Shown here piece by piece: positions 17,482 through 26,643 of a stretch of 64,000 nt of DNA (positions are counted from its first letter, which is position 1; the number at the start of each line of letters is the position of its first letter). The position numbers and the translations under genes were made by a program. This stretch comes from Hoylesella pleuritidis JCM 14110 (lineage in GTDB: Bacteria > Bacteroidota > Bacteroidia > Bacteroidales > Bacteroidaceae). The notes below the pieces were generated by a model that was not told the origin of the DNA, did not search any database, and worked only from the letters and a program-made list of their open reading frames with translations. The stretch covers positions 124,001-188,000 of the forward strand of contig NZ_BAJN01000002.1 of assembly GCF_000613725.1 (NCBI RefSeq), given 5' to 3'.

Positions 17482-19323
17482 ATGAAATTCACGTTACGAC
17501 ATATCGCGCTCTGCGTTGTGGTGGCCCTATTGTTGACCACAGCTCTTTTATCAGCCACTGCACACCAAGCGGCAGAGCAACAAACCGCTTTTTCGCCTGC
17601 CGGCAGGCCCTTTTCAAGCGATAACTCACACGCGCAGAATTCTCAACGCACAATTCCTAATTCTCAATTCTCACTTTCTTCGCAAGACAGCATACGCTAT
17701 AACTACTTCTTTCTTGAAGCCGTTCGGCAGCAGAATGCTGGTCATTATGCCGCCGCTTTCGACCTATTGAGCCATGCCTTGGCCATCAATCCAAGGGCAG
17801 CCGAAGCCTATTTCGCTCGCGCAACATACTTTTCGGAATTGCAACAAGACTCTTTAGCCTTGGTCGATATTGCCGAAGCAGCTCGCCTGAATCCTGCAAA
17901 TGACACGTATATGGAGCGTCTTGCCATCGCGTATATCAATCGACAAGATTTCGATAAGGCCATCGCGACCTATGAAGAATTGACCCAACGCGATCGCACG
18001 CGCAGTGATATTCTCAATATTTTGGTGCAACTCTACGAACGACAAAAAGATTATCAGAAGATGATTCGCGCCATCGACCGCATTGAAGAGAACGAAGGCA
18101 GCAGTGAAGAGATCACGCTTTACAAGATGCGTGTTTATGATTTGATGGGCGATAAGAAGTCGGCTTACCGTGCGTTGAAGGCTCTTTCGGACAAGCATCC
18201 CAGTGATTTGACTTATCGAGTGATGCTGGGCAACTGGCTGATGCAACACGATCGGTCTCGGGAAGCATTCAAGATATTCAGTGCTGCACAGCGAGAAGAC
18301 CCTGATAATACAGCTGTCGAGAGTTCGCTTTACGATTATTACAAGGCCACGGGACAAGATTCGGTGGCGCAATCGTTGATGGAACGGATGCTGATCAGCC
18401 CGAAGACAGATACGAAAAGTCGTATCTCGATGCTCCAACAAGTGATTCGTGAGAATGAAGAACACCGTGATGACAGCACGAAAATCATCTCTTTATTGCA
18501 TCGGATGATGCAAGCTAACCCCAAAAGTAGCGAGATTGCCGAGGTGAATGCCGCTTATGCTACGCTGAAAAAGCTGCCGCAAGACACGATTAACCGTGCT
18601 TTGTTGCACGTTTTACACTTAGCGCCCGATAATGCAGGTGCCCGTCTCCAACTCATTCAGGCCGAGTGGCCTACGAAAAATTGGGATCGGATTATCGAAT
18701 TGGTATCTCCCGCCCTGCAATATAATCCCGAAGAAATGGCGTTTTACTATTTTATGGGATTGGCTTACTATCAAAAGGACGAGCGAGACAAGGCACTTGA
18801 GATGTTTAGAAAGGGCGTGAGCGAGATCAACTCACAAAGCAATGCCGACATTGTATCCGATTTTTACGCAATGATGGGCGACATTCTATATCAAAAGGGA
18901 CGGTCGGCCGAGGCCTTTGCAGCTTATGACAGCTGTTTGGTTTGGCGTGAAAACAACATCGAATGTTTGAATAACTATGCCTATTATTTAAGCGAACGGG
19001 GTGAGAATCTGCACAAAGCGGAACAAATGAGCTACCGAACCGTCAAGGCAGAACCTAAAAATGCGACCTTTCTTGACACTTATGCGTGGATTCTCTTTAT
19101 GCAAGGACGCTACGCAGAAGCGCAGATTTACATTGAGCAAGCTGTCGTCTGCGACACCGCTTCGGTGCAAAACGCAACGATATTCGAGCACGCCGGCGAC
19201 ATCTATGCACATAACAACAACATCGGGAAAGCCTTAGAATATTGGCAAAAGGCGCTTAAAACCGGCAGCAAAAGTGTTTTATTACCCCGTAAAATCAAGT
19301 TAAAGAAATATCTCAAAGCGTGA
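17482..19323 (+). CDS. Tetratricopeptide-repeat protein, exported
   Basis: A signal peptide or anchor (LRHIALCVVVALLLTTALLSATAH) is followed by a low-complexity segment (about residues 38-72, rich in Ser/Asn/Gln, partly from a repeated AATTCTCAATTCTC-type DNA stretch). Roughly 500 residues of TPR units follow, e.g. AAFDLLSHALAINPRAAEAYFARATYF, KAIATYEELTQRDRTRSDILNILVQLY and RYAEAQIYIEQAVV. TPR proteins act as scaffolds, here probably periplasmic. Its place between dut and the DUF4292/EnvC genes suggests an envelope role, but no specific partner can be named. Confidence 0.88.
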   Translation: MKFTLRHIALCVVVALLLTTALLSATAHQAAEQQTAFSPAGRPFSSDNSHAQNSQRTIPNSQFSLSSQDSIRYNYFFLEAVRQQNAGHYAAAFDLLSHALAINPRAAEAYFARATYFSELQQDSLALVDIAEAARLNPANDTYMERLAIAYINRQDFDKAIATYEELTQRDRTRSDILNILVQLYERQKDYQKMIRAIDRIEENEGSSEEITLYKMRVYDLMGDKKSAYRALKALSDKHPSDLTYRVMLGNWLMQHDRSREAFKIFSAAQREDPDNTAVESSLYDYYKATGQDSVAQSLMERMLISPKTDTKSRISMLQQVIRENEEHRDDSTKIISLLHRMMQANPKSSEIAEVNAAYATLKKLPQDTINRALLHVLHLAPDNAGARLQLIQAEWPTKNWDRIIELVSPALQYNPEEMAFYYFMGLAYYQKDERDKALEMFRKGVSEINSQSNADIVSDFYAMMGDILYQKGRSAEAFAAYDSCLVWRENNIECLNNYAYYLSERGENLHKAEQMSYRTVKAEPKNATFLDTYAWILFMQGRYAEAQIYIEQAVVCDTASVQNATIFEHAGDIYAHNNNIGKALEYWQKALKTGSKSVLLPRKIKLKKYLKA

Positions 19324-19364
19324 GTCGGACAGTCGACTTACCATTCAAGACTAAACGAAATAAG

Positions 19365-20255
19365 ATGAATCGAATAACCCTTAACGTTCTCTCCGCCGGC
19401 GTTTTGTTGCTCCTTGCATCGTGCGGAGCCAAAAGAGCCGTCGTAAACGACGCGCATCGGGCACAGACACAGGCCCAAGCGTCGGCCGATCGATCAGCAA
19501 TGAGCAAGTTGGCAGCCGTTCAACGCATCTATGATAACCAAGTTTACGCACCGAATATCACCGGATCGATGTCTTTCAACATACAAGGCGGAGATAAAGA
19601 CATCACTGTTCCCGGTTCGGTTCACTTGCGTAAGGATGAAGTAATACGGTTGCAACTATTCATTCCGATTATCGGCAGCGAGGTGGGAAGATTGGAGTTT
19701 ACACCCGATTACGTGTTGCTCATCGACCGGATTCATAAGGAGTACATCCGGGCCGACTATTCGCAGCTCGACTTTCTGCGTGCTAACGGACTGAATTTTT
19801 ACAGTCTTCAAGCGCTATTTTGGAATCAATTGCTCTTGCCCGGAGCCAAAAGTGTGGGTGAGGAAGACCTCAAACGCTTCGACGTCGACCTCGATGCGGC
19901 CGGCACTTCGCTGCCCGTGACGCTACAAAAAGGTCTGATGCGCTACCGGTGGGACACCGATCGTGGAACAGGGCGCATTACTCGTGCCACCGTTCATTAT
20001 GCTTCGGCAGCACACGGCACGTCTGATCTCACGTGGAATTACAGCGACTTTCGCAGCGTCGGGGTAAAGATGTTCCCCGCAAAGCAGTCGTTCCGCTTCA
20101 CCACTACGGCCACCAAGCAGCGTCATACGGTGCAAGTGGCTATCGAAATGAATGATGTCAAGACCGACAGTAACTGGGAATCGCGCTCCAAAGTGTCTGA
20201 AAAGTATAAGCGTGTAGAGGCTCAAGACCTACTCGGTAAAATCTTAAATATGTAA
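19365..20255 (+). CDS. DUF4292 lipoprotein
   Basis: A lipobox is clear (LSAGVLLLLASC, Cys at about residue 20), so the mature protein is membrane-anchored. The body (MSFNIQGGDKDITVPGSVHLRKDEVIRLQLFIPIIGSEVGRLEFTPDYVLLIDRIHKEYIRADYSQL) matches the DUF4292 pattern, which resembles the LolA/LolB-like curved beta-sheet fold. The start at 19365 gives a proper signal peptide; the frame is open upstream only by overlap with the TPR gene. It abuts the EnvC-like gene with no gap. A lipoprotein-handling role is inference. Confidence 0.85.
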   Translation: MNRITLNVLSAGVLLLLASCGAKRAVVNDAHRAQTQAQASADRSAMSKLAAVQRIYDNQVYAPNITGSMSFNIQGGDKDITVPGSVHLRKDEVIRLQLFIPIIGSEVGRLEFTPDYVLLIDRIHKEYIRADYSQLDFLRANGLNFYSLQALFWNQLLLPGAKSVGEEDLKRFDVDLDAAGTSLPVTLQKGLMRYRWDTDRGTGRITRATVHYASAAHGTSDLTWNYSDFRSVGVKMFPAKQSFRFTTTATKQRHTVQVAIEMNDVKTDSNWESRSKVSEKYKRVEAQDLLGKILNM

Positions 20256-21944
20256 ATGAAACGCATTGTCATTTTATATTTAGCCGTTTTTTGCGTCCTC
20301 GGTTCAGGTGCGCAGCAGCGTCGCTCCGCACAAAAGGCGCAGCCGAAAACTACGAAGGTAGTCAAGAAGAAACCTGCAACAAAGGGCAAGAAAGCACCGG
20401 CTGTTAAGGCAAAACGTCCTTCGAGCACTGCGGCGGCATACGCTTCGGTGCGTAAATTGCAGTCACAACGGGCCGAAATACAGAAGAAAATTAAGCAGCA
20501 AGAACGTGCCCTGCGCGCCAATCAAGCTGATGTCAAACAGCGATTGCAGAACTTAATGGTCATCAACAGCGAGATAGACGAGCGCCAAAAGTCGATTGAT
20601 GGCATTCAGAAAGACATCCATCAGATCGATGGTAACATCGGAATCCTCAAATCGCAGCTGCAAACCTTAGAGCAGCAGTTGACCGATCGTAAAACCAAAT
20701 ATATCCAATCGATGCGCTATATGGCCCGTCACCGCTCCGTTCAGGATAAGATGATGTTCGTATTTTCGGCTAAAAACTTCACGGAAATGTATCGCCGGCT
20801 TCGCTTTGTGCGCGAATATGCGGCATTCCAACGGGCTCAAGGCGAGATTGTCAAGGCCAAACAGCTGCAAGTAAATGATAAACACAAGCAGTTGGAGACC
20901 GTCAAAGGCTATAAGAACAACCTGCTCTACAAAGATAAACGCGAGCACGCCGCCCTACAAACGAAGCAAGATGAGCAGAAGAAAGTGGTGCAGAACCTGC
21001 AAAACCAACAGCGAACCATTCAGGCGATTATTGCTGAACAGCGCAAGAAAGACGCTGCCCTAAATGCCATTATCGACCGAATGGTGGCCGAAGAGGTTGC
21101 AAAAGCCCGGGCACGAGCCGCTGCCGAGGCCAAACGAAAGGCCGAAGCAGCTGAGGCTGCACGGCGTCGCGCACAGGAGTTAGCTCGTAAAAAGGTAGCA
21201 GCCGAGGCTGCCGCACGTGAGAATCAGCGCCGAATTGCCGAGGCAAAAGCCCGTGAAGCACAGCTGAAAGCAGAAGCCCGAGCAGCAGCTCAGGCTGAAG
21301 AGAACGCTCGGAAAGCCCGACTCGCAGCCGCGGAAAAGGCTAAAAAAGAGGCAGCCGATAATGAAGCGCGGGCCGCCGCAGAGCGAAAAGCACGCACGGA
21401 ATTGGCTGCTCGTGAGGCCGAAGCGGCCCGATTGGCTGCCGAACGCAAGGCAATGGCCGAGCAAGAACGTAACAACAGGGCTATAGCAGAGGCTAAAAAG
21501 AATGCGGAAGAGGCTCGTCGGCTCAGTACTGTGGATCGAATGATGTCTGGCGGATTTGAAGCTAATAAAGGAAGACTGCCTATGCCCATTACAGGCAGCT
21601 ATCGGGTGGTAAGCCATTTCGGGCAATACAACGTGGAAGGATTGAAGAATGTAACGCTCGATAACAAAGGAATCAACATCTTGGGACAGTCGGGCTGTAT
21701 GGCACGAAGCATCTACGACGGCGAAGTAAGCGGCATTTACGGCTACAGCGGCACGTATGTCGTGATGGTTCGGCACGGTGCTTACATTTCCGTTTACTGC
21801 AATTTGAAGTCGGTAAGTGTATCGAAAGGGCAGCGGGTGAGCACTCGTCAGAGTCTCGGAGCTGTCGGAACGGACAACATCTTACAGTTCCAGCTTCGTC
21901 GGGAAGCCGCTAAACTCAACCCCGAAGTATGGTTGGGGCGGTGA
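20256..21944 (+). CDS. EnvC-like murein hydrolase activator with degenerate LytM domain
   Basis: A signal peptide is followed by a basic Ala/Lys-rich segment, a long coiled coil (about residues 60-260), an Ala/Glu/Arg-rich helical region (about 270-430, KARARAAAEAKRKAEAAEAARRRA style) and a C-terminal M23/LytM fold (PITGSYRVVSHFGQYN to NPEVWLGR). The zinc-binding residues of active M23 peptidases are not kept: HKGIDI is NKGINI and the final HxH is QFQLR. This fits EnvC-type activators, which open amidase active sites during septum splitting. The start codon follows the DUF4292 stop directly. Confidence 0.87.
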   Translation: MKRIVILYLAVFCVLGSGAQQRRSAQKAQPKTTKVVKKKPATKGKKAPAVKAKRPSSTAAAYASVRKLQSQRAEIQKKIKQQERALRANQADVKQRLQNLMVINSEIDERQKSIDGIQKDIHQIDGNIGILKSQLQTLEQQLTDRKTKYIQSMRYMARHRSVQDKMMFVFSAKNFTEMYRRLRFVREYAAFQRAQGEIVKAKQLQVNDKHKQLETVKGYKNNLLYKDKREHAALQTKQDEQKKVVQNLQNQQRTIQAIIAEQRKKDAALNAIIDRMVAEEVAKARARAAAEAKRKAEAAEAARRRAQELARKKVAAEAAARENQRRIAEAKAREAQLKAEARAAAQAEENARKARLAAAEKAKKEAADNEARAAAERKARTELAAREAEAARLAAERKAMAEQERNNRAIAEAKKNAEEARRLSTVDRMMSGGFEANKGRLPMPITGSYRVVSHFGQYNVEGLKNVTLDNKGINILGQSGCMARSIYDGEVSGIYGYSGTYVVMVRHGAYISVYCNLKSVSVSKGQRVSTRQSLGAVGTDNILQFQLRREAAKLNPEVWLGR

Positions 21945-22010
21945 ATTGAACCATTGGTGTCTCTTTAAATGAGACACGAACGGAAGAACAAAAGAACATA
22001 AATGGAAAGG

Positions 22011-22047
22011 GATTTGTATATACTTGATTTACAGTTATATACAAATC
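22011..22047. repeat. GATTTGTATA/TATACAAATC hairpin flanking array 6
   Basis: Perfect 10-bp arms at 22011-22020 and 22038-22047 with a 17-nt loop. It directly precedes a 22-bp array. Similar elements occur at 26465-26502 and 42933-42969. Confidence 0.75.
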
Positions 22048-22055
22048 CCTTTTTA

Positions 22056-22165
22056 ATTAACGGTTACTTGTCGTGTAATTGACCGTTAAACGCACATCGT
22101 TTAACGGCTTTTCGTGTTCTGTTTAACGGTTAGTTGTATGGTAATTAACCGTTAATTGCGTTACG
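22056..22165. repeat. 22-bp repeat array 6 (5 units)
   Basis: Units start at 22056, 22078, 22100, 22122 and 22144. It lies between the convergent envC-like and glsB genes. The remainder of 21945-22436 is non-coding, with one GC-rich palindrome-like stretch at about 22348-22384. Confidence 0.9.
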
Positions 22166-22436
22166 TGTTGTATCTTATTGTTTTTCAATGATATACAAGT
22201 TATATTTCTCGTATATCCTTTTGCACTTTTATCTAACTCCTCAACAGCAATCGGAGCGGTGTATGTGCCCCGACAAAAGGAAAGGGAGGCCTTTCCATTG
22301 AATGTCGATCAAAGAATGAGTAATTGTCAATTATTAATTGAATACAGCTCCTCATCCCTCTAACTTAGGGGACTCAGAGGGGAGATTAGTCGTCAATCGA
22401 CAATTATCAAGCGATTTTTCTCTTTCTAAATGGGGG

Positions 22437-23429
22437 TCAGCGTCGCTCTTTGAAGATGACATTGTTAGCGCCGCTGGTGATCTTCAAGGCTTCGGGATGC
22501 TCTTCAATGAAACTGTCTATGTGGCGAATGCGCTTCTCTTCCAATATCTCATCGACAGCGATCAAGATGCCGGTCTCTTCTACTTCACCGAATCCGTAGT
22601 TGATGGCAGTGCCGAACAGCTTCATTGTTGGGCTGAGATTCATATACGCATTGACCAAAGGCGGGATGTTATAACCTAATTGTCGAATCTCGTGATTAAG
22701 TATCTTATAGTCTTCTCGGAAGTCATCTTTGCAGAAAAGAGCCTCTAATTCCTTGATGTCTGTCTCTATTTTGAGCGGTTTCATCGGTACAATGAGATTG
22801 TCTTTGTCATCGAAATGCTTTTTAAGAAAATAGAGAATCATATCCCGTCCACGGCGAATGTAGGACGGATACATCGTCATTTTGCCGAAGAAATATCTCA
22901 AATGAGGATTAAGAACGGTTAAAGCACCGAGTCCATCCCATAGGTTATCGAGGGCGAAAATACTCTTAGTATTGACCCGAACATTCTGATATTCGAGCGA
23001 AACAAACGACCGTCCCAACTCGACTGTATACGGAAGGTAATCGCGGATGAACTTATCCGAGAAACGAAACATATGACTTGTGGCCAGTCTTGGCTGTTTT
23101 TCGTTGTCCAATTCGCAGTCGGTGCCATTGAGATAACGATATCCTCCGATGATCTCTTGTGCCTCAGGGTTCCACACAATGAGCTGTTTGTAACAGTTCT
23201 TACACGTGTCAAACTCATCAAGATCAAGTGATTTGCCCGTTCCTCCGCCTGCTGCACGGAAGGCAATCTCACGTAATCGGCCGATCTCTCGCAGTACATT
23301 GGGTGCTGTGTGAGCCGTGATGACATAGATTTCGTTATGACTTTTGTTCGTCATCCGGAGCTGCTTGTCGGATGTCAGTTCCTCTCTGAGCAGCCGTTTG
23401 TCGACCGGTTGGATAATGTCTTCTTCCAT
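22437..23429 (-). CDS. glsB: GNAT-type N-acyltransferase, GlsB-like (glycine lipid synthesis)
   Basis: A hemolysin/OlsB-like acyltransferase with the GNAT-related core YVITAHTAPNVLREIGRLREIAFRAAGGGTGKSLDLDEFD and VELGRSFVSLEYQNV. In Bacteroides the two-gene glsB-glsA set makes N-acyl and then N,O-diacyl glycine lipids; GlsB joins a fatty acyl group to glycine. Start 23429 (MEEDIIQPVDKRLL) is just after the glsA stop; ATG 23444, overlapping glsA, is possible. The assignment rests on family resemblance and the pairing with the PlsC-like gene. Confidence 0.82.
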   Translation of the reverse strand: MEEDIIQPVDKRLLREELTSDKQLRMTNKSHNEIYVITAHTAPNVLREIGRLREIAFRAAGGGTGKSLDLDEFDTCKNCYKQLIVWNPEAQEIIGGYRYLNGTDCELDNEKQPRLATSHMFRFSDKFIRDYLPYTVELGRSFVSLEYQNVRVNTKSIFALDNLWDGLGALTVLNPHLRYFFGKMTMYPSYIRRGRDMILYFLKKHFDDKDNLIVPMKPLKIETDIKELEALFCKDDFREDYKILNHEIRQLGYNIPPLVNAYMNLSPTMKLFGTAINYGFGEVEETGILIAVDEILEEKRIRHIDSFIEEHPEALKITSGANNVIFKERR

Positions 23430-23430
23430 T

Positions 23431-24261
23431 TTATTCGAGTTCATATACTTTGTCTTCCACGATTTTAGCCCATTCCATCGGTGTTTTTGTATTGTCAAAG
23501 GTTTTCCAAGAGATGGGTTTGCCTATCGAAACACGAAAAGTCTTGTGCACGTTTTTATACATTTCATCGACTAAAAACAGCATAGCGATGTTGAATTTGA
23601 TGTGAAGTGCCTTGCAGATATTGGCCAGTCGATAGAAAAAAGGCGAGTTCTGACCGCCGAAATGTATCGGAATGACGTCGCGATGTGTCTCTATACTCTT
23701 GGTGATGAATGTCTTTCGCCACGGCAAGTCGTGAATTCGGCTGCCCTGTTTGCGGCTGCACAGCCCTGCGGGAAACATCAAAATGTGGTTCTCGCTGTGG
23801 AATCCCGCCTCGACCATAGCAGGAAAACTGCGGCTCTGTAAGCCCGTCTTGTTGATGGGTATGCATAAAGGAGCTAGCCCGGGCAAGTTCATCAACAGAT
23901 CATTAACCAGATATCGGAAGCGACCGTCATACTGTCGGCCGATGATTGAGCCCAAAGCTACACCGTCGATACCACCAAGAGGATGATTAGAAACAAACGT
24001 ATAGAGTCTGCCATCAGCCTTATCGGGAAGATTTTCACGGCCGTTGACTTCGAGTGTCATATCGAGATAGCGCACACAAGCATCGAGCCACTCTACACCT
24101 TGCTTCTCACGGTTCTCCCAAAGGAAGTCATTCACCTCTTTCTGATGCACGATCCGCTTGAGCCAAGACACCAACACGTCGGGCACAAACTTGGCTTTGT
24201 CCCCCATTTTGTCTTTTAGAATGTCATCGATGTCTATGGTTTTCTCTGTCAGTCTGCCCAT
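23431..24261 (-). CDS. glsA: PlsC-like O-acyltransferase, GlsA-like
   Basis: A 1-acylglycerol-3-phosphate acyltransferase superfamily member with the catalytic HX4D motif in VSNHPLGGIDGVAL and the substrate motif LMFPAGLCSRK. Next to GlsB, it is the likely O-acyltransferase that converts mono-acyl glycine to the diacyl glycine lipid at the inner membrane. Start 24261 (MGRLTEKTIDIDD) is preferred over 24288 because the -7 box TATTTTTG lies at 24286-24293. About 276 residues. It precedes glsB in transcription order. Confidence 0.83.
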   Translation of the reverse strand: MGRLTEKTIDIDDILKDKMGDKAKFVPDVLVSWLKRIVHQKEVNDFLWENREKQGVEWLDACVRYLDMTLEVNGRENLPDKADGRLYTFVSNHPLGGIDGVALGSIIGRQYDGRFRYLVNDLLMNLPGLAPLCIPINKTGLQSRSFPAMVEAGFHSENHILMFPAGLCSRKQGSRIHDLPWRKTFITKSIETHRDVIPIHFGGQNSPFFYRLANICKALHIKFNIAMLFLVDEMYKNVHKTFRVSIGKPISWKTFDNTKTPMEWAKIVEDKVYELE

Positions 24262-24285
24262 TTGGGAAAGAGTATTAATGCATTG

Positions 24286-24293
24286 CAAAAATA
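24286..24293 (-). promoter_or_regulatory. -7 box TATTTTTG for glsA-glsB
   Basis: The minus-strand TATTTTTG ends 24 nt before the ATG at 24261. Confidence 0.45.
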
Positions 24294-24387
24294 CAATAAC
24301 TTTTCCTTATACACCGTTTTTTTGTCAAAAAACTTTTCTTTTTCCACATTTTAGAGTGAAGAAGATGCCTGTTTGGAAAAGAAATCG

Positions 24388-24395
24388 TATATTTG
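24388..24395 (+). promoter_or_regulatory. -7 box TATATTTG for the HhH outer-membrane gene
   Basis: TATATTTG ends 28 nt before the ATG at 24424. Confidence 0.45.
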
Positions 24396-24423
24396 CACAA
24401 CCTATCAAACCATCTGAAAGCCA

Positions 24424-26415
24424 ATGAAAAGACTGCTCCTGTTTATCACTATCGCATTATTCACATTATGTTCTGCCGCACAACAGCCGCAGGAATGGAT
24501 GAAATATTACGACCGATTGGGTGATATCGATGACGTAGAGTCGACTGCTTGGGAATCGACTTACGACATTCTGTGCGATCTGGCAGCCCATCCCGTTCCG
24601 CTGAATACGGCTACCCGACAAGATTTAGAGCAAATTCCGTTTCTCACGGCCACGCAAATCGAGGAACTTTGTATCTATCTTTATCAATACGGCGGGATGA
24701 AATCGTGGGGCGAATTGGCGCTTATCGAATCTTTGGACGAACCTCGCCGCAAATTACTTCCTTATTTCCTGACGCTCGATTCGGGCAAAGACAAAACCTT
24801 TCCGAGCCTCCGTAACATTGCGAAATACGGTCACAGCGAAGTTGTAACCGCGCTACACATACCTTGTTATACACGTAAAGGCGATCGCAACGGCTATTTA
24901 GGCTATCCCTATAAACACTGGTTGAGATACACATTCAGTTACGGTCAATACGTGAAAGCAGGTCTGACGGCTTCGCAAGATGCTGGAGAACCGTTCTTTG
25001 CAGGCCGCAATCGATGGGGGTATGATTATTATTCGCCTTATCTGATGCTACGAAACTTGGGCCGTATTAAGGCTATTGCCGTAGGCAGATACCGCCTGCG
25101 ATTCGGGATGGGACTTGTAATGAACAATGATTTCAGCTTCGGAAAGCTCGCATCTATTGCTTTATTAGGTCGTTCTTCGACCTCCGTGCGGGCCCATTCG
25201 TCGCGATCCGAGGCCAATTATATGCAGGGAACAGCTGCCACCGTAGCCCTTTCGCGAAGTCTCGACATTACAGGTTTTGCTTCATTACGCAAGATCGACG
25301 CCACACTTAACCGCGACAGTACAGCTATCGTTACGTTATTACACACGGGATATCATCGCACACAGAGCGAGATGGCGCGTAAACACAATGCCGAAGAGCG
25401 GTCGGTCGGCGGAAATATACGCTATTCCGACGGTGGCTTTCACATCGGAGCGACGGGCGTTTTTACGCAGTTCAGCAAGCCGTTGGCTCTGAAAACTGAG
25501 CAGCTTTATCGTCGTTATGCCCCCGCCGGACGCCGTTTTTGGAATGCAGGAATCGATTATGGTTACGCAAGCAGGCGTCTGAATATCAACGGCGAGACTG
25601 CAACGGGCGACTGTCGGGCGTTTGCCACGCTCAACAGCATCAGTTATCAGCTTACTGCTTCGCTGACATTGCTTGCCATCCAACGGTTTTACGCTTATCG
25701 TTATACTGCCATTTATGCCGAAAGTTTCAGTGACGGCGGTAATGTTTGCAATGAGAGTGGCCTCTATCTTGGGGCCGACTGGCGACCGACTCGCTCGTTT
25801 TTGCTGTCCGTTTACACCGATTATGCTTATTCGCCGTGGGCGAAATACCGCGTATCTCACCCTTCCCATTCGTGGGACAACGCGCTGTCGGCCACCTATA
25901 CGCACCGTTCCATCACGTTTCTTACACGTTACCGGCTACGCCGCAAACAGCGAGACAACGCCAGCAAGACTGCACTTATTGGCCGAACAGAGCAGCGTGG
26001 GCGTCTTTCCGTAGCTTATGACGGCGGTCGATGGACATCGAAGACACAGGCAGACATCGCTCATTATCAGACCGAAACAGGTAGCTTAGGCTGGATGTTG
26101 ACACAAAATATCGGCTATTCGCATCGTTTTCTGACTGCGGATGCAAGTTTCGGCTATTTCCATACAGACAATTATGACAGTCGTCTCTATGTTTATGAGC
26201 GCGGACTGCTATACAATTTCACATTCCCCGTTTTCTTCGGACACGGCATCCGATATGCATTTCGTGTACGAACAGACCTCACCCCGCGCCTGTTTATCAT
26301 CGCCAAGGTTGGCACTACCGATTATTTCGATCGTAATCGCATCTCTACTGCGCTGCAACAGATTGTCCACAGTTCTCAAACGGACATTGATTTGCAGGTT
26401 CGTTGGCGATTTTAG
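24424..26415 (+). CDS. Helix-hairpin-helix domain protein with predicted outer-membrane beta barrel
   Basis: It has a signal peptide (MKRLLLFITIALFTLCSAA) and an N-terminal ComEA-like helix-hairpin-helix region (PLNTATRQDLEQIPFLTATQIEELCIYLYQYGGMKSWGELALIESL, residues about 55-110). About 500 residues of alternating beta strands rich in Tyr/Arg follow, ending in the aromatic-terminated strand IDLQVRWRF, the hallmark of an outer-membrane barrel. This combination is widespread in Bacteroidales but has no assigned role known to me. The HhH presence suggests either DNA contact or a structural plug; neither can be settled here. Confidence 0.75.
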   Translation: MKRLLLFITIALFTLCSAAQQPQEWMKYYDRLGDIDDVESTAWESTYDILCDLAAHPVPLNTATRQDLEQIPFLTATQIEELCIYLYQYGGMKSWGELALIESLDEPRRKLLPYFLTLDSGKDKTFPSLRNIAKYGHSEVVTALHIPCYTRKGDRNGYLGYPYKHWLRYTFSYGQYVKAGLTASQDAGEPFFAGRNRWGYDYYSPYLMLRNLGRIKAIAVGRYRLRFGMGLVMNNDFSFGKLASIALLGRSSTSVRAHSSRSEANYMQGTAATVALSRSLDITGFASLRKIDATLNRDSTAIVTLLHTGYHRTQSEMARKHNAEERSVGGNIRYSDGGFHIGATGVFTQFSKPLALKTEQLYRRYAPAGRRFWNAGIDYGYASRRLNINGETATGDCRAFATLNSISYQLTASLTLLAIQRFYAYRYTAIYAESFSDGGNVCNESGLYLGADWRPTRSFLLSVYTDYAYSPWAKYRVSHPSHSWDNALSATYTHRSITFLTRYRLRRKQRDNASKTALIGRTEQRGRLSVAYDGGRWTSKTQADIAHYQTETGSLGWMLTQNIGYSHRFLTADASFGYFHTDNYDSRLYVYERGLLYNFTFPVFFGHGIRYAFRVRTDLTPRLFIIAKVGTTDYFDRNRISTALQQIVHSSQTDIDLQVRWRF

Positions 26416-26464
26416 AGACACAACTTTACCCCCACTCCCTCTTCCTTAGGAGAGAGTGAGCAAA

Positions 26465-26502
26465 CGATTTATATCTTTCTGATAATCAATCATATACAAA
26501 TC
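26465..26502. repeat. Hairpin flanking array 7 (left)
   Basis: Arms CGATTTATAT and ATACAAATCG enclose CTGATAATCAAT, joining the GATTTGTATA-type arms to the TTGATAATCAA-type palindrome. A GC-rich palindrome-like stretch lies at about 26432-26456. Confidence 0.6.
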
Positions 26503-26510
26503 GTACTACA

Positions 26511-26598
26511 ATTAACGGTTAAATAACTTGCAACTAACCGTTAAACGGTGTGCGATTAACCGTTACTTGCAATGCAATCAGCCGTTAATCATATTACA
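26511..26598. repeat. 22-bp repeat array 7 (4 units)
   Basis: Units start at 26511, 26533, 26555 and 26577. The array is bordered right by a TTGATAATCAATA palindrome (26611-26623). It lies between two convergent genes. Confidence 0.9.
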
Positions 26599-26643
26599 AC
26601 TCATATTTAATTGATAATCAATAAAATATAAATCAAATCCCAT

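Noticed and set aside
26209..26449. ORFs on both strands at the end of the HhH gene
   Set aside because: They are other-frame readings of the barrel-coding sequence and show no independent start signal or family similarity.
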